A stretch of DNA of 64,000 nt from Cytophagaceae bacterium (lineage in GTDB: Bacteria > Bacteroidota > Bacteroidia > Cytophagales > Cytophagaceae): positions 1-64,000 of the forward strand of contig JAGKWN010000009.1 in the NCBI GenBank assembly GCA_021151805.1, written 5' to 3'. Position 1 is the stretch's first letter, and the number at the start of each line of letters is the position of its first letter. The notes beneath the pieces are model-generated. The model was not told where the DNA came from. It searched no databases and saw only the letters and a list, made by a program, of their open reading frames with translations. The translations under genes were made by a program, and so were the position numbers. Positions 32,203 through 40,675 of the stretch are shown in pieces.

Positions 32203-34164
32203 ATGAAGAAGATTAAAATAAATATTGATCGTGCGCAGGTATCAAAAGAAGAGATTGAATCGAAGCGTAATTTTGAACAGGTATTACAGCAGGTACTAGG
32301 GTACAGCAAACCGTTCTACCAAACAAATTTATTTTTGAATAGTATTCTTGTAATTCTGTTTGCTACGGCTGTAGGCTATACGGTTGTAAAATTGAATGAG
32401 CAGGTAGCAAAAGAAAAGGCTCAGGATACAGTTGCTATTACAGAGGTTTCAGCAACAGAAGAAATTGCTTCGGCCGGTATGAAGATCGGTTCAATCGATT
32501 CATTGCAGACTCAGGAATTTATTGTACAAATTAATAAAGATGCTGTACTGAAAACTGCAGCAGGGGCAGTTGTAAAAATACCTGCAGGTACTTTACAGGC
32601 AGCAGATACAAATGTTGTTTTGGTAGTGAAAGAAGCGTATACAATGGAAGACATGATTCGTGCGGGTTTAACTACCAAGACCGGTAATGAACTGTTGAGC
32701 AGTGGCGGGATGTTTTACATACAAGCCAAAGATAGTGCACACGTGAAGATTACAAAACCACTCGCGATAGATATTCCAACGGCAGAGGTTGATGCTGATA
32801 TGAAATTATTTACCGGACAAAAAACTGCATCTGGTAGAATAGACTGGCAGAATCCGACAGAGTTGAAAAAAGAGACGTCTAAAGCTATTTCTGAAGGTGA
32901 ACAGTTATTTAAAGCCAATTGCAAAAGCTGTCACACGCTTGGTAAAGAATCAGTTGGTCCGGATCTGGCTTATATCGGCCAGCGGAGAGACTTTGACTGG
33001 ATTGTACGGTATGTTCAAAACAGTAGTAAGATGATTGATGCTGCGTGTGGAGAAAGAAAGGAAGCACGCAATATAAATGGTAGATATGGTGCTTATGCTA
33101 TATTTTCTGCAGATACCATGGCAGCAAAAGCTGAAAACAGGTATGCTGTTGATTATTCAAATGATGCCTATGCAATTTGTCTTTACAACGCTTACAACAA
33201 ATCAGTAATGCCATCTTTTCCTACACTTAGTAAAAAAGAAATCAGCGCTATGTGTGATTATTTTAACGATGAGAGTAAACGCCTGAAACTTCCGTATCCT
33301 AAAGATGAAGCGTATATCAATTTTCAGAAATGCAAAACATATAAAACATTGATGGCGGATTTAACTGCGAAGAAAAATGCATTAAAAAATAAACGTTCCG
33401 GTATGGATCAAATAGAGTATAAAGTTTTTTCAGGAAAGATAAACCGCTCTGCTCAAATACTGCAACTGCCAGGCAATGCAGCAAACCTGAACAGAGATGC
33501 ACGTAAAGCATTGATAAGTACATCTTATGGGAGAACAGAGTATTACCAGGTTGAGATTAAAAGCTTTGGCTGGTTTAATATAGACAGGCTTACCAAAAAT
33601 ATGCCTGGACTCGTTGCCTCGAAGTTGGTGGTGAATGTGCCTGCTGCATTTATGCATACTTTTCAGATTTACCTTGTTTTACCTGAAATGAAAGTACATG
33701 CTGGAGGAGGATTGCTCAAGGGCAGCAATGAAGAGTATGGTTTCTATGAAGACGATGGCAATATTATGTTGCCGCAGGGAAAAACAGCGCACGTATATCT
33801 GGCAGGAGAGAAAGATGGAAAGTTAATATATGCGGCTGCAACATTTGTAACAGATAAAGTAAATAAACTCAGCCTGAATCCTGCTGTAATTTTGAACGAA
33901 ACTTTCAATATAAAAATAAAAGAGTTGATCAATACAGAAGGAATATCCATAAAAGCATCGGATTCAAAAAATGCGGCGGCGCTTAGGGAAATGGATGCGG
34001 CAATTATTATGCTGGACCAAAAAATTGAAGAAACAGAAAAGATGAAGCCCGCCAACTGTGATTGTAACTGTGAAAAGGCTGAGCCTGTTAATTCGATAGA
34101 AGAAGAATATGATTTTGAGTTACCTAGTATGGTAAGCCCAAAACAGGATTTTAAATTAAAATGA
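32203..34164 (+). CDS. Membrane-anchored c-type cytochrome, possible redox anti-sigma partner
   Basis: A 653-residue protein. A cytoplasmic N-terminal segment (about 1-43) is followed by one membrane helix (about 44-62), a periplasmic beta-rich domain (about 100-195), a c-type haem domain with CKSCH at 240-244 and likely axial Met336 in SVMPSFP, and a C-terminal region that ends in a cysteine-rich CDCNC motif near residues 630-634. The haem motif and distal Met are complete, so haem attachment is expected. The gene follows the ECF sigma factor by 4 bp. The haem domain would be a natural redox or gas sensor controlling the sigma factor; that is inference. No zinc anti-sigma motif (HxxxCxxC) is visible in the N-terminal part. 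A strong terminator follows. Confidence 0.82.
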   Translation: MKKIKINIDRAQVSKEEIESKRNFEQVLQQVLGYSKPFYQTNLFLNSILVILFATAVGYTVVKLNEQVAKEKAQDTVAITEVSATEEIASAGMKIGSIDSLQTQEFIVQINKDAVLKTAAGAVVKIPAGTLQAADTNVVLVVKEAYTMEDMIRAGLTTKTGNELLSSGGMFYIQAKDSAHVKITKPLAIDIPTAEVDADMKLFTGQKTASGRIDWQNPTELKKETSKAISEGEQLFKANCKSCHTLGKESVGPDLAYIGQRRDFDWIVRYVQNSSKMIDAACGERKEARNINGRYGAYAIFSADTMAAKAENRYAVDYSNDAYAICLYNAYNKSVMPSFPTLSKKEISAMCDYFNDESKRLKLPYPKDEAYINFQKCKTYKTLMADLTAKKNALKNKRSGMDQIEYKVFSGKINRSAQILQLPGNAANLNRDARKALISTSYGRTEYYQVEIKSFGWFNIDRLTKNMPGLVASKLVVNVPAAFMHTFQIYLVLPEMKVHAGGGLLKGSNEEYGFYEDDGNIMLPQGKTAHVYLAGEKDGKLIYAAATFVTDKVNKLSLNPAVILNETFNIKIKELINTEGISIKASDSKNAAALREMDAAIIMLDQKIEETEKMKPANCDCNCEKAEPVNSIEEEYDFELPSMVSPKQDFKLK

Positions 34165-34180
34165 AAATTGATACTGGAAT

Positions 34181-34215
34181 AAAAAACACCTGTTGATTTT
34201 CAACAGGTGTTTTTT
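34181..34215. terminator. Bidirectional terminator
   Basis: A 15-bp perfect stem (AAAAAACACCTGTTG and its complement) lies between the cytochrome gene and the convergent rhlE-type gene, with T and A tracts at both sides. Confidence 0.9.
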
Positions 34216-34227
34216 ATTTATCTTACA

Positions 34228-35592
34228 TCATTCTCTTTTCTTAGCTTGACCATCAGGTTTGTTTGCACCAGGAGAAGAAGTATTGCGTCTTCTGTTTGGC
34301 TTGCGTCTGCCACTGTTTCCGCCAGGTTTGTTGCCCGGATTGGTTGTATTTCCGTTTGGTCTGTTACCGGCATTGCTGTTCGGAGTGCCTAAACTTTTTG
34401 GTTTAGAAGACGCCGGGCGCTGTTGTCTTCCCTGCGTTGTCTTGGGTGGATTGTGATCCATCAATGGGTACGCATGGTCATCAATCACCGGTACTTTTTT
34501 AGCAATCAGTTTTTCAATATCCTTCAGGTATACTTTTTCTTCTGCATCGCAAAAGGAGAATGCTGTACCATTCGCGCCCGCTCTGCCTGTACGACCAATG
34601 CGGTGTACATATGTTTCCGGGATATTCGGTATTTCGTAATTGATCACATACTCTAAATTGTCTACGTCAATGCCGCGTGCAGCAATGTCAGTAGCAACAA
34701 GGATACGGGTTGTCTGTGCCTTAAAGTTTGTCAGTGCTGTCTGACGGGCATTCTGACTTTTATTGCCATGTATGGCTTCGGCTTTGATGCTGTGCTGTGC
34801 CAGCATCTTTACCACTTTGTCTGCTACATGTTTGGTGCGTGTAAATACAAGACATGTTTTAATCTTTGGGTTTTTCAGTACATCTACCAGCAAACTGTTT
34901 TTGTTTCCGCGGTCAACAAAATACACAAACTGTTTGATCGTATCTGCAGTAGAGGAAACCGGAGTGACTTCAACTTTAGAAGGATTTACCAGAATACTAT
35001 CGGCAAGTTTAACGATTTCAGGGGGCATGGTTGCCGAGAAAAAGAGCGATTGACGTTTGGCTGGTAATACTGCCAGCAGGCGTTTCACGTCGTGTACAAA
35101 GCCCATGTCAAGCATTCTGTCGGCTTCGTCCAGTACAAATATTTCAATCTGGCGTAATGAAATAAAACCCTGATGCATGAGATCGAGTAAGCGCCCCGGA
35201 GTTGCAACAAGTATATCGATACCATTCTGTAAAGCTGCTACTTGTTTGGACTGATTTACTCCGCCAAAGATAACCGTAGAAGTCAGGCCTGTATATTTTC
35301 CATAGGCATGTAAGCTTTCGCCGATTTGAATAGCTAATTCGCGGGTAGGAGTAACAATTAAACTGCGGATGGCTCTTTTGCGGTCAGTACTTTTCTTTGC
35401 GCTGAGTATTTGCAGGATTGGAATAGAGAATGCAGCTGTTTTGCCTGTACCGGTTTGTGCGCAACCTAACAGATCGTTACCCTTAAGGACAAATGGAATA
35501 GCTTTGGCCTGAATAGGTGTGGGAGTTGTGTAGCCTTCTTCTGAAAGAGCTTTCAGGATAGGGGCTATTAATTGTAATTCTTGAAATAACAT
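34228..35592 (-). CDS. DEAD-box ATP-dependent RNA helicase (RhlE type)
   Basis: A 454-residue helicase. Motifs: Q-motif TPIQAK (about 24-30), Walker A AQTGTGKT at 45-52, PTREL, DEAD at 155-158, SAT at 186-188, and C-lobe RGIDVDNLEYVINYEIP with HRIGRTGRAG. The C-terminal tail (about 385-454) is low-complexity, basic and rich in Gly, Asn, Pro, Arg and Lys, typical of RhlE-like proteins and likely an RNA-binding extension. These enzymes unwind short RNA duplexes in ribosome assembly, RNA decay or cold adaptation. The gene stands alone, closed by the terminator at 34.2 kb. Confidence 0.93.
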   Translation of the reverse strand: MLFQELQLIAPILKALSEEGYTTPTPIQAKAIPFVLKGNDLLGCAQTGTGKTAAFSIPILQILSAKKSTDRKRAIRSLIVTPTRELAIQIGESLHAYGKYTGLTSTVIFGGVNQSKQVAALQNGIDILVATPGRLLDLMHQGFISLRQIEIFVLDEADRMLDMGFVHDVKRLLAVLPAKRQSLFFSATMPPEIVKLADSILVNPSKVEVTPVSSTADTIKQFVYFVDRGNKNSLLVDVLKNPKIKTCLVFTRTKHVADKVVKMLAQHSIKAEAIHGNKSQNARQTALTNFKAQTTRILVATDIAARGIDVDNLEYVINYEIPNIPETYVHRIGRTGRAGANGTAFSFCDAEEKVYLKDIEKLIAKKVPVIDDHAYPLMDHNPPKTTQGRQQRPASSKPKSLGTPNSNAGNRPNGNTTNPGNKPGGNSGRRKPNRRRNTSSPGANKPDGQAKKRE

Positions 35593-35820
35593 GATATTAT
35601 GGAAGTCAGAATCTTAAATATCAATGTATTTCGATCCTGTAATGTAAATAAAGATACAAGATACAATATAATATGCTGGTAATTGGCTTTCTGTACTTAT
35701 TTGAGCAAAGCAGAAGATAAATTAATGGGATTATCTGAAGAATAACGTTTCATTGCCTGTAGAAGCTGTTTTATATTTAGTCAGGAATGTATACTTTTAA
35801 TCAGAACTTTGTATAGAATT

Positions 35821-36045
35821 ATGAAAGATATAACCAAACATTATTCAAACGATGATATCACAATCGTTTGGCAACCTTCAAAATGCACGCATTCGACCTT
35901 ATGCTGGAAAGGAGCCACGGGTTTGATCAATGTATTTGATCCGCGCAGACGTCCATGGATCACACCCGAAGGCGGCACCACCGAAGAAATAATCGAACGT
36001 ATAGACCGTTGTCCGTCGGGTGCATTAAGTTACGTTAAAAAATAA
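35821..36045 (+). CDS. YjdI-type 4Fe-4S mono-cluster protein
   Basis: From ATG 35821 the product is 74 residues with the pattern of the divergent 4Fe-4S mono-cluster family (Fer4_19, YjdI): CTHSTLC at about 22-28, then RRRPWITPEG and a last Cys in RIDRCPSGAL (about residue 64). The three cysteines and a nearby His are the likely ligands. The family is often paired with a GNAT-type acetyltransferase, which is not present here. A TTG at 35809 in frame would add four residues, but the ATG is better. Role in electron transfer or iron handling is not established. Confidence 0.88.
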   Translation: MKDITKHYSNDDITIVWQPSKCTHSTLCWKGATGLINVFDPRRRPWITPEGGTTEEIIERIDRCPSGALSYVKK

Positions 36046-36050
36046 AATAT

Positions 36051-36138
36051 TATCTGAATCGGGATTTACAGGATTCTAAAATTAATCAGGATTATCATCT
36101 TGTAAATCTTTAAATTCTGTAAATCCTGGTTCAGATAT
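36051..36138. repeat. Imperfect inverted-repeat element (AATCCTGTAAATCC type)
   Basis: Two arms (36051-36078 and 36112-36138) read TATCTGAATCGGGATTTACA and the approximate complement TGTAAATCCTGGTTCAGATA, with few mismatches, and the spacer contains another partial copy. It lies just after the mono-cluster protein gene and may act as a terminator or be a small interspersed element; a related string occurs near 55.7 kb. Confidence 0.5.
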
Positions 36139-36170
36139 TTTTCCATTAATCCAACAAATCCCAATTCAGA

Positions 36171-36389
36171 CTATTTCTTCAGCGGCTTCAACAGATCTTC
36201 CAAACCGTTCAGTTTGATTTCATACATCGTTTGTAAGAGCATGCCCAGTTTGCCATCCGGGAAACCTTTGCGCTGAAACCATTCCAGGTAACTTACCGGA
36301 AGATTACATAGCAGTACACCTTTGTATTTGCCAAAAGGCATCTGCATGGAAACAAGTTCAAGAAGAAATTGAGGATTGGGTTGCATCAT
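36171..36389 (-). CDS. DUF3820 family small protein
   Basis: The 72-residue product contains the DUF3820 core MPFGKYKGVLLCNLPVSYLEWFQRKGFPDGKLGMLL, with the diagnostic M-P-F-G-K-Y-K-G and Y-L-x-W-F pattern. The family includes a protein once named a quorum-sensing-regulated virulence factor, and similar modules are fused to exonuclease or DNA polymerase III epsilon proteins; the function is unknown. A TTG at 36410 extends the frame but ATG 36389 is the likely start. It stands alone. An AT-rich repeat with CAAATTCCAAA-like words lies just upstream. Confidence 0.85.
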   Translation of the reverse strand: MMQPNPQFLLELVSMQMPFGKYKGVLLCNLPVSYLEWFQRKGFPDGKLGMLLQTMYEIKLNGLEDLLKPLKK

Positions 36390-36459
36390 TTTTAAATTCC
36401 AAAAAAACAAATAACAAATTTCAAACAGCTGTGATAAGGGCGTAAATAAGTGTTGATTT

Positions 36460-37062
36460 TTATTTTACTAAATTTTTGATCTGTTTATTTTGAATCCCTG
36501 ATAACAGGGTTAGTGCTGTAATGGCGCCGATCGTAGCGTAGAGCATGTCTGACTGTGTGTCCCATACATAACCTTGTGTACCCAAGAATGCATCGCCGGC
36601 TTCACCGCTGAAAAGAGATACAAACCATTCAAGCAATTCATACGCCGCACTGATAGCCATACAGATACATACAACGATAAAATTCAGCCAGCCATTTTTT
36701 GTGATTACTTCTTTACGGAGCAACAGTTCGCGAATGATTAATGCCGGCACGAAGCCTTGTGCAAAGTGACCTACTTTATCATAATTATTTCGTGTATGGT
36801 GAAAGGTTTCTTTCAGCCAGTCGAATGCCGGAACTTCCGCATAGGTATAATGTCCGCCAACACACAGGATACAGGCATGTATAAATATAAAAGAGTATGC
36901 AAGCGGTGTGAAAGGAAAAGAGTTTCGCGTAGCGATTAAAATCACTGCGCCGATGATTGCAGGAAATACTTCCAGTATCCAGGTAAAGGTTTCTTTGGGT
37001 TGTATGCCAGACCAGGCGAGTACAGCAATAAACAGCAGCAATAATATAGATGGGTATTTCAT
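36460..37062 (-). CDS. DUF2238 / YjdF-type integral membrane protein
   Basis: A 200-residue membrane protein with about five helices. The DUF2238 landmarks are GGHYTYAEVPAFDWLKETFHHTRNNYDKVGHFAQGFVPALIIRELLLR (split across residues about 69-117), which places conserved His and Asp residues near the membrane surface, and ELLEWFVSLFSGEAGDAFLGTQGYVWDTQSDM. The role of the family is not known. It is 8 bp downstream of the signal peptidase-like gene and so co-transcribed with it. Confidence 0.9.
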   Translation of the reverse strand: MKYPSILLLLFIAVLAWSGIQPKETFTWILEVFPAIIGAVILIATRNSFPFTPLAYSFIFIHACILCVGGHYTYAEVPAFDWLKETFHHTRNNYDKVGHFAQGFVPALIIRELLLRKEVITKNGWLNFIVVCICMAISAAYELLEWFVSLFSGEAGDAFLGTQGYVWDTQSDMLYATIGAITALTLLSGIQNKQIKNLVK

Positions 37063-37070
37063 AAGTGAAT

Positions 37071-38303
37071 TTACTTAATGAGTATGAATAAACGATCTGA
37101 GTTAAAGCTTTCGAAAAAGGATTGTTGAAGATCTCTGGAATATAAGACCAGCCAGGCTTTTCCTACAAGATGATCTTCCGGAACAAATCCCCAGGTTCTT
37201 CCGTCAGATGAATTGTCTCTGTTATCACCCATGGTGAAATAATAATTTTTCCTGAATGTGTATTCTGAAACAGGCTTGCCATCAATCAGGAGGCTGTGGC
37301 CGGCAAGTTCGGCAGATTTATTTCCTTCATAGTTAATAATTGTTTGCGCGTAAATTTCAATATTTTCCTGGTCTAAATGAATGGTGACGCCTTTCTTTGG
37401 AACCCATAAAGGCCCATAGTTATCCTGCTTCCATTGTAAGGAGGTTTTTGAAAATGGAAATAGAATTGTATTCGGATCAAGCTCAGCGAAATCAAAGTCT
37501 ACAATAGAATCGAAAATTTTCTTCGCTCTTAATTTTTCAACATCTGATTGCTTCAAATCAATTAAATAAAAGCTGTTGCCTCCAACTTCTATGATATCCT
37601 CGAGGAGTATGTCATAATTATGGATGTTATTTTTTTTCTTTATATTTTCAGATAAAACTTCATTGGTAAAGCATTTGAATTTGTGTTTTAATTCAATATT
37701 GTCAGTTGTCGGTTTTGAATTCACATATACTTTTGAATTTATAATGGCAATACTATCGCCTGCTATAGCAACGCAGCGGCTTACATAGTGTGTTTTCTCT
37801 GCAATTGTTTTATCCAGTTCCGCGGGATAATGAAAAACAACTACGTCATTCCTTTGCAGATTGTTATTGGTATAATAGCCGAGTTGAGCTAATATACGGT
37901 CGCCAACCATGACTGTTGGTTCCATTGCACCAGATGGAATGCTGAATGATCGCATACCTCCACCTGATACTTGTTCAATGGTAAAAGAGCATGCGAAAAT
38001 AGCAGCAGTAAATAAGATATAGAAGTACCACTTGTTGTATTGTTTTAATTCATACAGCTTATTTCTTTTAGCAATGATAAAAGCATCAATGGTTCTGTAA
38101 AAGAAGAAACCTATACTGTAAATGATTAAAATTGTAATGCCGGATAAAGACATGAAAACCTGCGTGCAGGAAAAAAGAAGTAGCACGATGAAATTAATTA
38201 CTACTAATACAATGCTTTTTTTGACTTGTCCGTTATACATTTGACCAAGGCCTGGTACAATGGCTAATAATAAAGCAAGAAAAGGATTACGCTGTTTGAT
38301 CAT
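37071..38303 (-). CDS. Signal peptidase I homologue lacking the catalytic dyad
   Basis: A 410-residue SPase I family protein. Three or four hydrophobic helices fill residues 8-108. Box B reads SIPSGAMEPT: the nucleophile Ser that precedes Met in PSGSM is Ala126 here. In the box where the general-base Lys sits (YIKR in active enzymes) it reads YVSR, with Ser175. Box E is GDNRDNSSDGR rather than GDNRxNSxDSR. The fold elements, the 110-residue Bacteroidota insertion (about 190-340) and the C-terminal GFVPEDHLVGKAW remain. I infer a pseudoenzyme, perhaps a partner or regulator of the active enzyme encoded directly upstream. It belongs to the parA-parB-dapB-lepB gene group and is followed 8 bp later by DUF2238. 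Confidence 0.88.
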   Translation of the reverse strand: MIKQRNPFLALLLAIVPGLGQMYNGQVKKSIVLVVINFIVLLLFSCTQVFMSLSGITILIIYSIGFFFYRTIDAFIIAKRNKLYELKQYNKWYFYILFTAAIFACSFTIEQVSGGGMRSFSIPSGAMEPTVMVGDRILAQLGYYTNNNLQRNDVVVFHYPAELDKTIAEKTHYVSRCVAIAGDSIAIINSKVYVNSKPTTDNIELKHKFKCFTNEVLSENIKKKNNIHNYDILLEDIIEVGGNSFYLIDLKQSDVEKLRAKKIFDSIVDFDFAELDPNTILFPFSKTSLQWKQDNYGPLWVPKKGVTIHLDQENIEIYAQTIINYEGNKSAELAGHSLLIDGKPVSEYTFRKNYYFTMGDNRDNSSDGRTWGFVPEDHLVGKAWLVLYSRDLQQSFFESFNSDRLFILIK

Positions 38304-38336
38304 AAGAGTTGAAAAGTTATAAGTGTTTAATAAATA

Positions 38337-38375
38337 AAAATGTCCCGTCCCGAGTTATCGGAACGGGACATTTTA
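38337..38375 (-). terminator. Terminator between the two signal peptidase genes
   Basis: TGTCCCGT pairs with ACGGGACA, extended by one mismatch to 13 bp, with A/T tracts on both sides. It lies between the active lepB (upstream) and the pseudo-lepB, so the two may be separately expressed. Confidence 0.7.
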
Positions 38376-38392
38376 TTTAACGTATCTGATCG

Positions 38393-39904
38393 CTATTTGA
38401 TCATTTTAAATGAACGGTTCCAGCGTACACGTTCCGGGAATGAAAGTTCTGAATCGAGCGATAACCATATCATCCAGGCTTTACCTACAATATGATCCTC
38501 AGGAACAAATCCCCAATATCTACTATCGGCAGAGTTGTGTCTGTTATCACCCATCATAAAATAATAATTCTGTTTGAAAGTATATTCAGAAACAAACTGG
38601 CCATTTATTTTTAATTTATCATCTATTTGTTCAGCAGTTTTATTTTTTTCATAGTTAATAATTGTTCTGCCGTAGGTTTCTACCATATCGGGATCAAGCT
38701 TGATTGTTACACCAGCCTTTGGAATCCATAAAGGGCCATAATTATCGTTTTCCCAGTAATGAGCTTTGCGGGAAAATGGAAACAGCGCTTGTGTCTGTTC
38801 AAGTTCTCTCCATGAAAACTTCTGGATTGAGTCAAATGCTTTATTGGCAATAAGTTTTTTTACAGTACTTTCAGATAAGGAAATGTAATAACAATATTCT
38901 TTTCTTACACTATCCAGAACAGGTTCCGGAAAAAACATATCATAAGTATGTATCTGGTATTTTATGCGGTATCTGTCTAATGTTTTTTCCGACAATTCAT
39001 TTTTGATAAAACATTTGTATACATGCTGCATTTTAGGCGGATTTTCAACAGCTTTACCGTTGATATATGCTTGTTGATTAACAATCCGCACTGTGTCGCC
39101 AGGTATGCCAATACAACGTTTAATGTAGTTTGTCTTTAAATCTACTGGATAGGCCTCTGCCGGGTAATTAAACACAACAATATCATTGTTTTTGATTTCT
39201 GTGAAACCAGGTAAACGGAAGTATGGAAGGCGGATGGCATCACTGAATGATTTCATATTTGTCCCCCAAACCTTTTGATGTGTCAACGGAATTTGAAGCG
39301 GCGTAATTGGCATACGTGTCCCGTAAGATAGTTTATTTACAAAAAGGAAATCGCCAACCATCAATGTTTTTTCCATCGAGCCAGTAGGGATCGTATATGG
39401 CTCCAGCCAGATCCAGCGCACGAATGTTGCTACTACAATTGCAAAAGAAATGGAGTCGCCCCATTCCTGGTAAGAGCTTGTATAAACTCTTTTTTCTCCT
39501 TTGGTCTGTTCTATTTCAAGTAATGTTGTTTTAGCGATTTTATCATGTATCCCGCGTCTTTGTTTGTCGATCAGGATTGATAGAATCACAAATGGCCATA
39601 AATAATATTTAATCAGGAAACGTATAGCCAGTTGTTTTGCTGTAGGGTCTGCACCTTGTTCATCGCTCTTTCTTAGAAACATGCCCATGATATCCTGTCC
39701 GGGTGTGAAATGCATGTATTTATGAAATACGATATCATATACAATACCCAATGAACCAAACAATAGCCAGTTTACTACTGTTGGTACTTCAGAAAAAAAC
39801 GGAAGTGCATTTGTAATAATAATCAATACAATGATCAGCAATAGAAGATCGATGGTATTGTATTGTATTCTTCTGAAAAAAGAAGGCGGAACAAGATTCT
39901 TCAT
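38393..39904 (-). CDS. lepB: Signal peptidase I (active type)
   Basis: SPase I cleaves signal peptides of Sec- and Tat-exported proteins at the periplasmic face of the inner membrane. The 503-residue product has an extended membrane-spanning N-terminus (about 18-165) and then the catalytic domain: IPTGSMEKT with nucleophile Ser176, YIKRCIGIPGD with general base Lys262, and GDNRHNSADSRYWGFVPEDHIVGKAW near the C-terminus. An insertion of about 150 residues separates the last two boxes, as in other Bacteroidota. All key residues are present. It is 2 bp after the dapB stop. Confidence 0.95.
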   Translation of the reverse strand: MKNLVPPSFFRRIQYNTIDLLLLIIVLIIITNALPFFSEVPTVVNWLLFGSLGIVYDIVFHKYMHFTPGQDIMGMFLRKSDEQGADPTAKQLAIRFLIKYYLWPFVILSILIDKQRRGIHDKIAKTTLLEIEQTKGEKRVYTSSYQEWGDSISFAIVVATFVRWIWLEPYTIPTGSMEKTLMVGDFLFVNKLSYGTRMPITPLQIPLTHQKVWGTNMKSFSDAIRLPYFRLPGFTEIKNNDIVVFNYPAEAYPVDLKTNYIKRCIGIPGDTVRIVNQQAYINGKAVENPPKMQHVYKCFIKNELSEKTLDRYRIKYQIHTYDMFFPEPVLDSVRKEYCYYISLSESTVKKLIANKAFDSIQKFSWRELEQTQALFPFSRKAHYWENDNYGPLWIPKAGVTIKLDPDMVETYGRTIINYEKNKTAEQIDDKLKINGQFVSEYTFKQNYYFMMGDNRHNSADSRYWGFVPEDHIVGKAWMIWLSLDSELSFPERVRWNRSFKMIK

Positions 39905-39906
39905 GC

Positions 39907-40626
39907 TTAACTGATTTTTAACAGATCATTCATGCCAAACACACCACGGTTTTTCGCGGTCCATTCAGCAGCCATAACAGCGCCTTGTGCAAAGCCTTCT
40001 CTGCTGTGAGCGGTATGTTTGATTTCGATCGTATCAATAGGTGAGTTATAAAATACTGTGTGTGTACCAGGAACATCGTTGAGACGTTTGGAAATGATTT
40101 CCAGTTCTTCATCGTTCTCAGATTCCTGGTTTACCCATTTTGTTTTAGAAGAATTCTGGCTCATCAGGCCTTCTGCTAAGGTAATAGCAGTACCGCTTGG
40201 CGCATCTTTCTTTTCTGTATGGTGAATTTCTTCCATTGATACTGCATAATCAGGGAATTTTTTCATCAGGCCTGCAAGTATTTTATTCAGGTGGAAGAAA
40301 ATATTCACGCCGATGCTGTAATTGGAAGCATAGAAAAAAGAACCATTATTCTGACGGCAGATCTCATCCAGTACCGGTTTCTTTTTCAACCAGCCGGTAG
40401 TACCCGAAACAATCGGTAAGTTATTTTCAAGGCAGTGGCTGATATTTGAGAACGCACTTTCAGGTTGTGAAAATTCGATTGCAACATCAGCAATTTGGCC
40501 ATTTAGGTTTTTGATTTCTTCTTTGTTATGAACATCAATGATAGCAGAAATGGTGTGACCTCTTTCTATGGCAATACGCTCAATCGTTTTGCCCATTTTT
40601 CCATAACCTATTAATGCAATTCTCAT
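39907..40626 (-). CDS. dapB: 4-hydroxy-tetrahydrodipicolinate reductase
   Basis: DapB reduces 4-hydroxy-tetrahydrodipicolinate in the lysine and diaminopimelate pathway, supplying peptidoglycan precursors. The 239-residue product has the Rossmann start MRIALIGYGKMGKTIE, the NAD(P)H-binding FSQPES and SGTTGW, and the catalytic EIHHTEKKDAPSGTA (about 152-166), with the His-His and Lys pair intact. It is slightly shorter than the E. coli enzyme, as in related Bacteroidota. It lies between the DUF5683 gene (49 bp upstream) and lepB (2 bp downstream). Confidence 0.96.
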   Translation of the reverse strand: MRIALIGYGKMGKTIERIAIERGHTISAIIDVHNKEEIKNLNGQIADVAIEFSQPESAFSNISHCLENNLPIVSGTTGWLKKKPVLDEICRQNNGSFFYASNYSIGVNIFFHLNKILAGLMKKFPDYAVSMEEIHHTEKKDAPSGTAITLAEGLMSQNSSKTKWVNQESENDEELEIISKRLNDVPGTHTVFYNSPIDTIEIKHTAHSREGFAQGAVMAAEWTAKNRGVFGMNDLLKIS

Positions 40627-40675
40627 AGGTGAGTAGGGTATTTAATTGTAATGTAAAACTTAGGTAGTAATCTGG

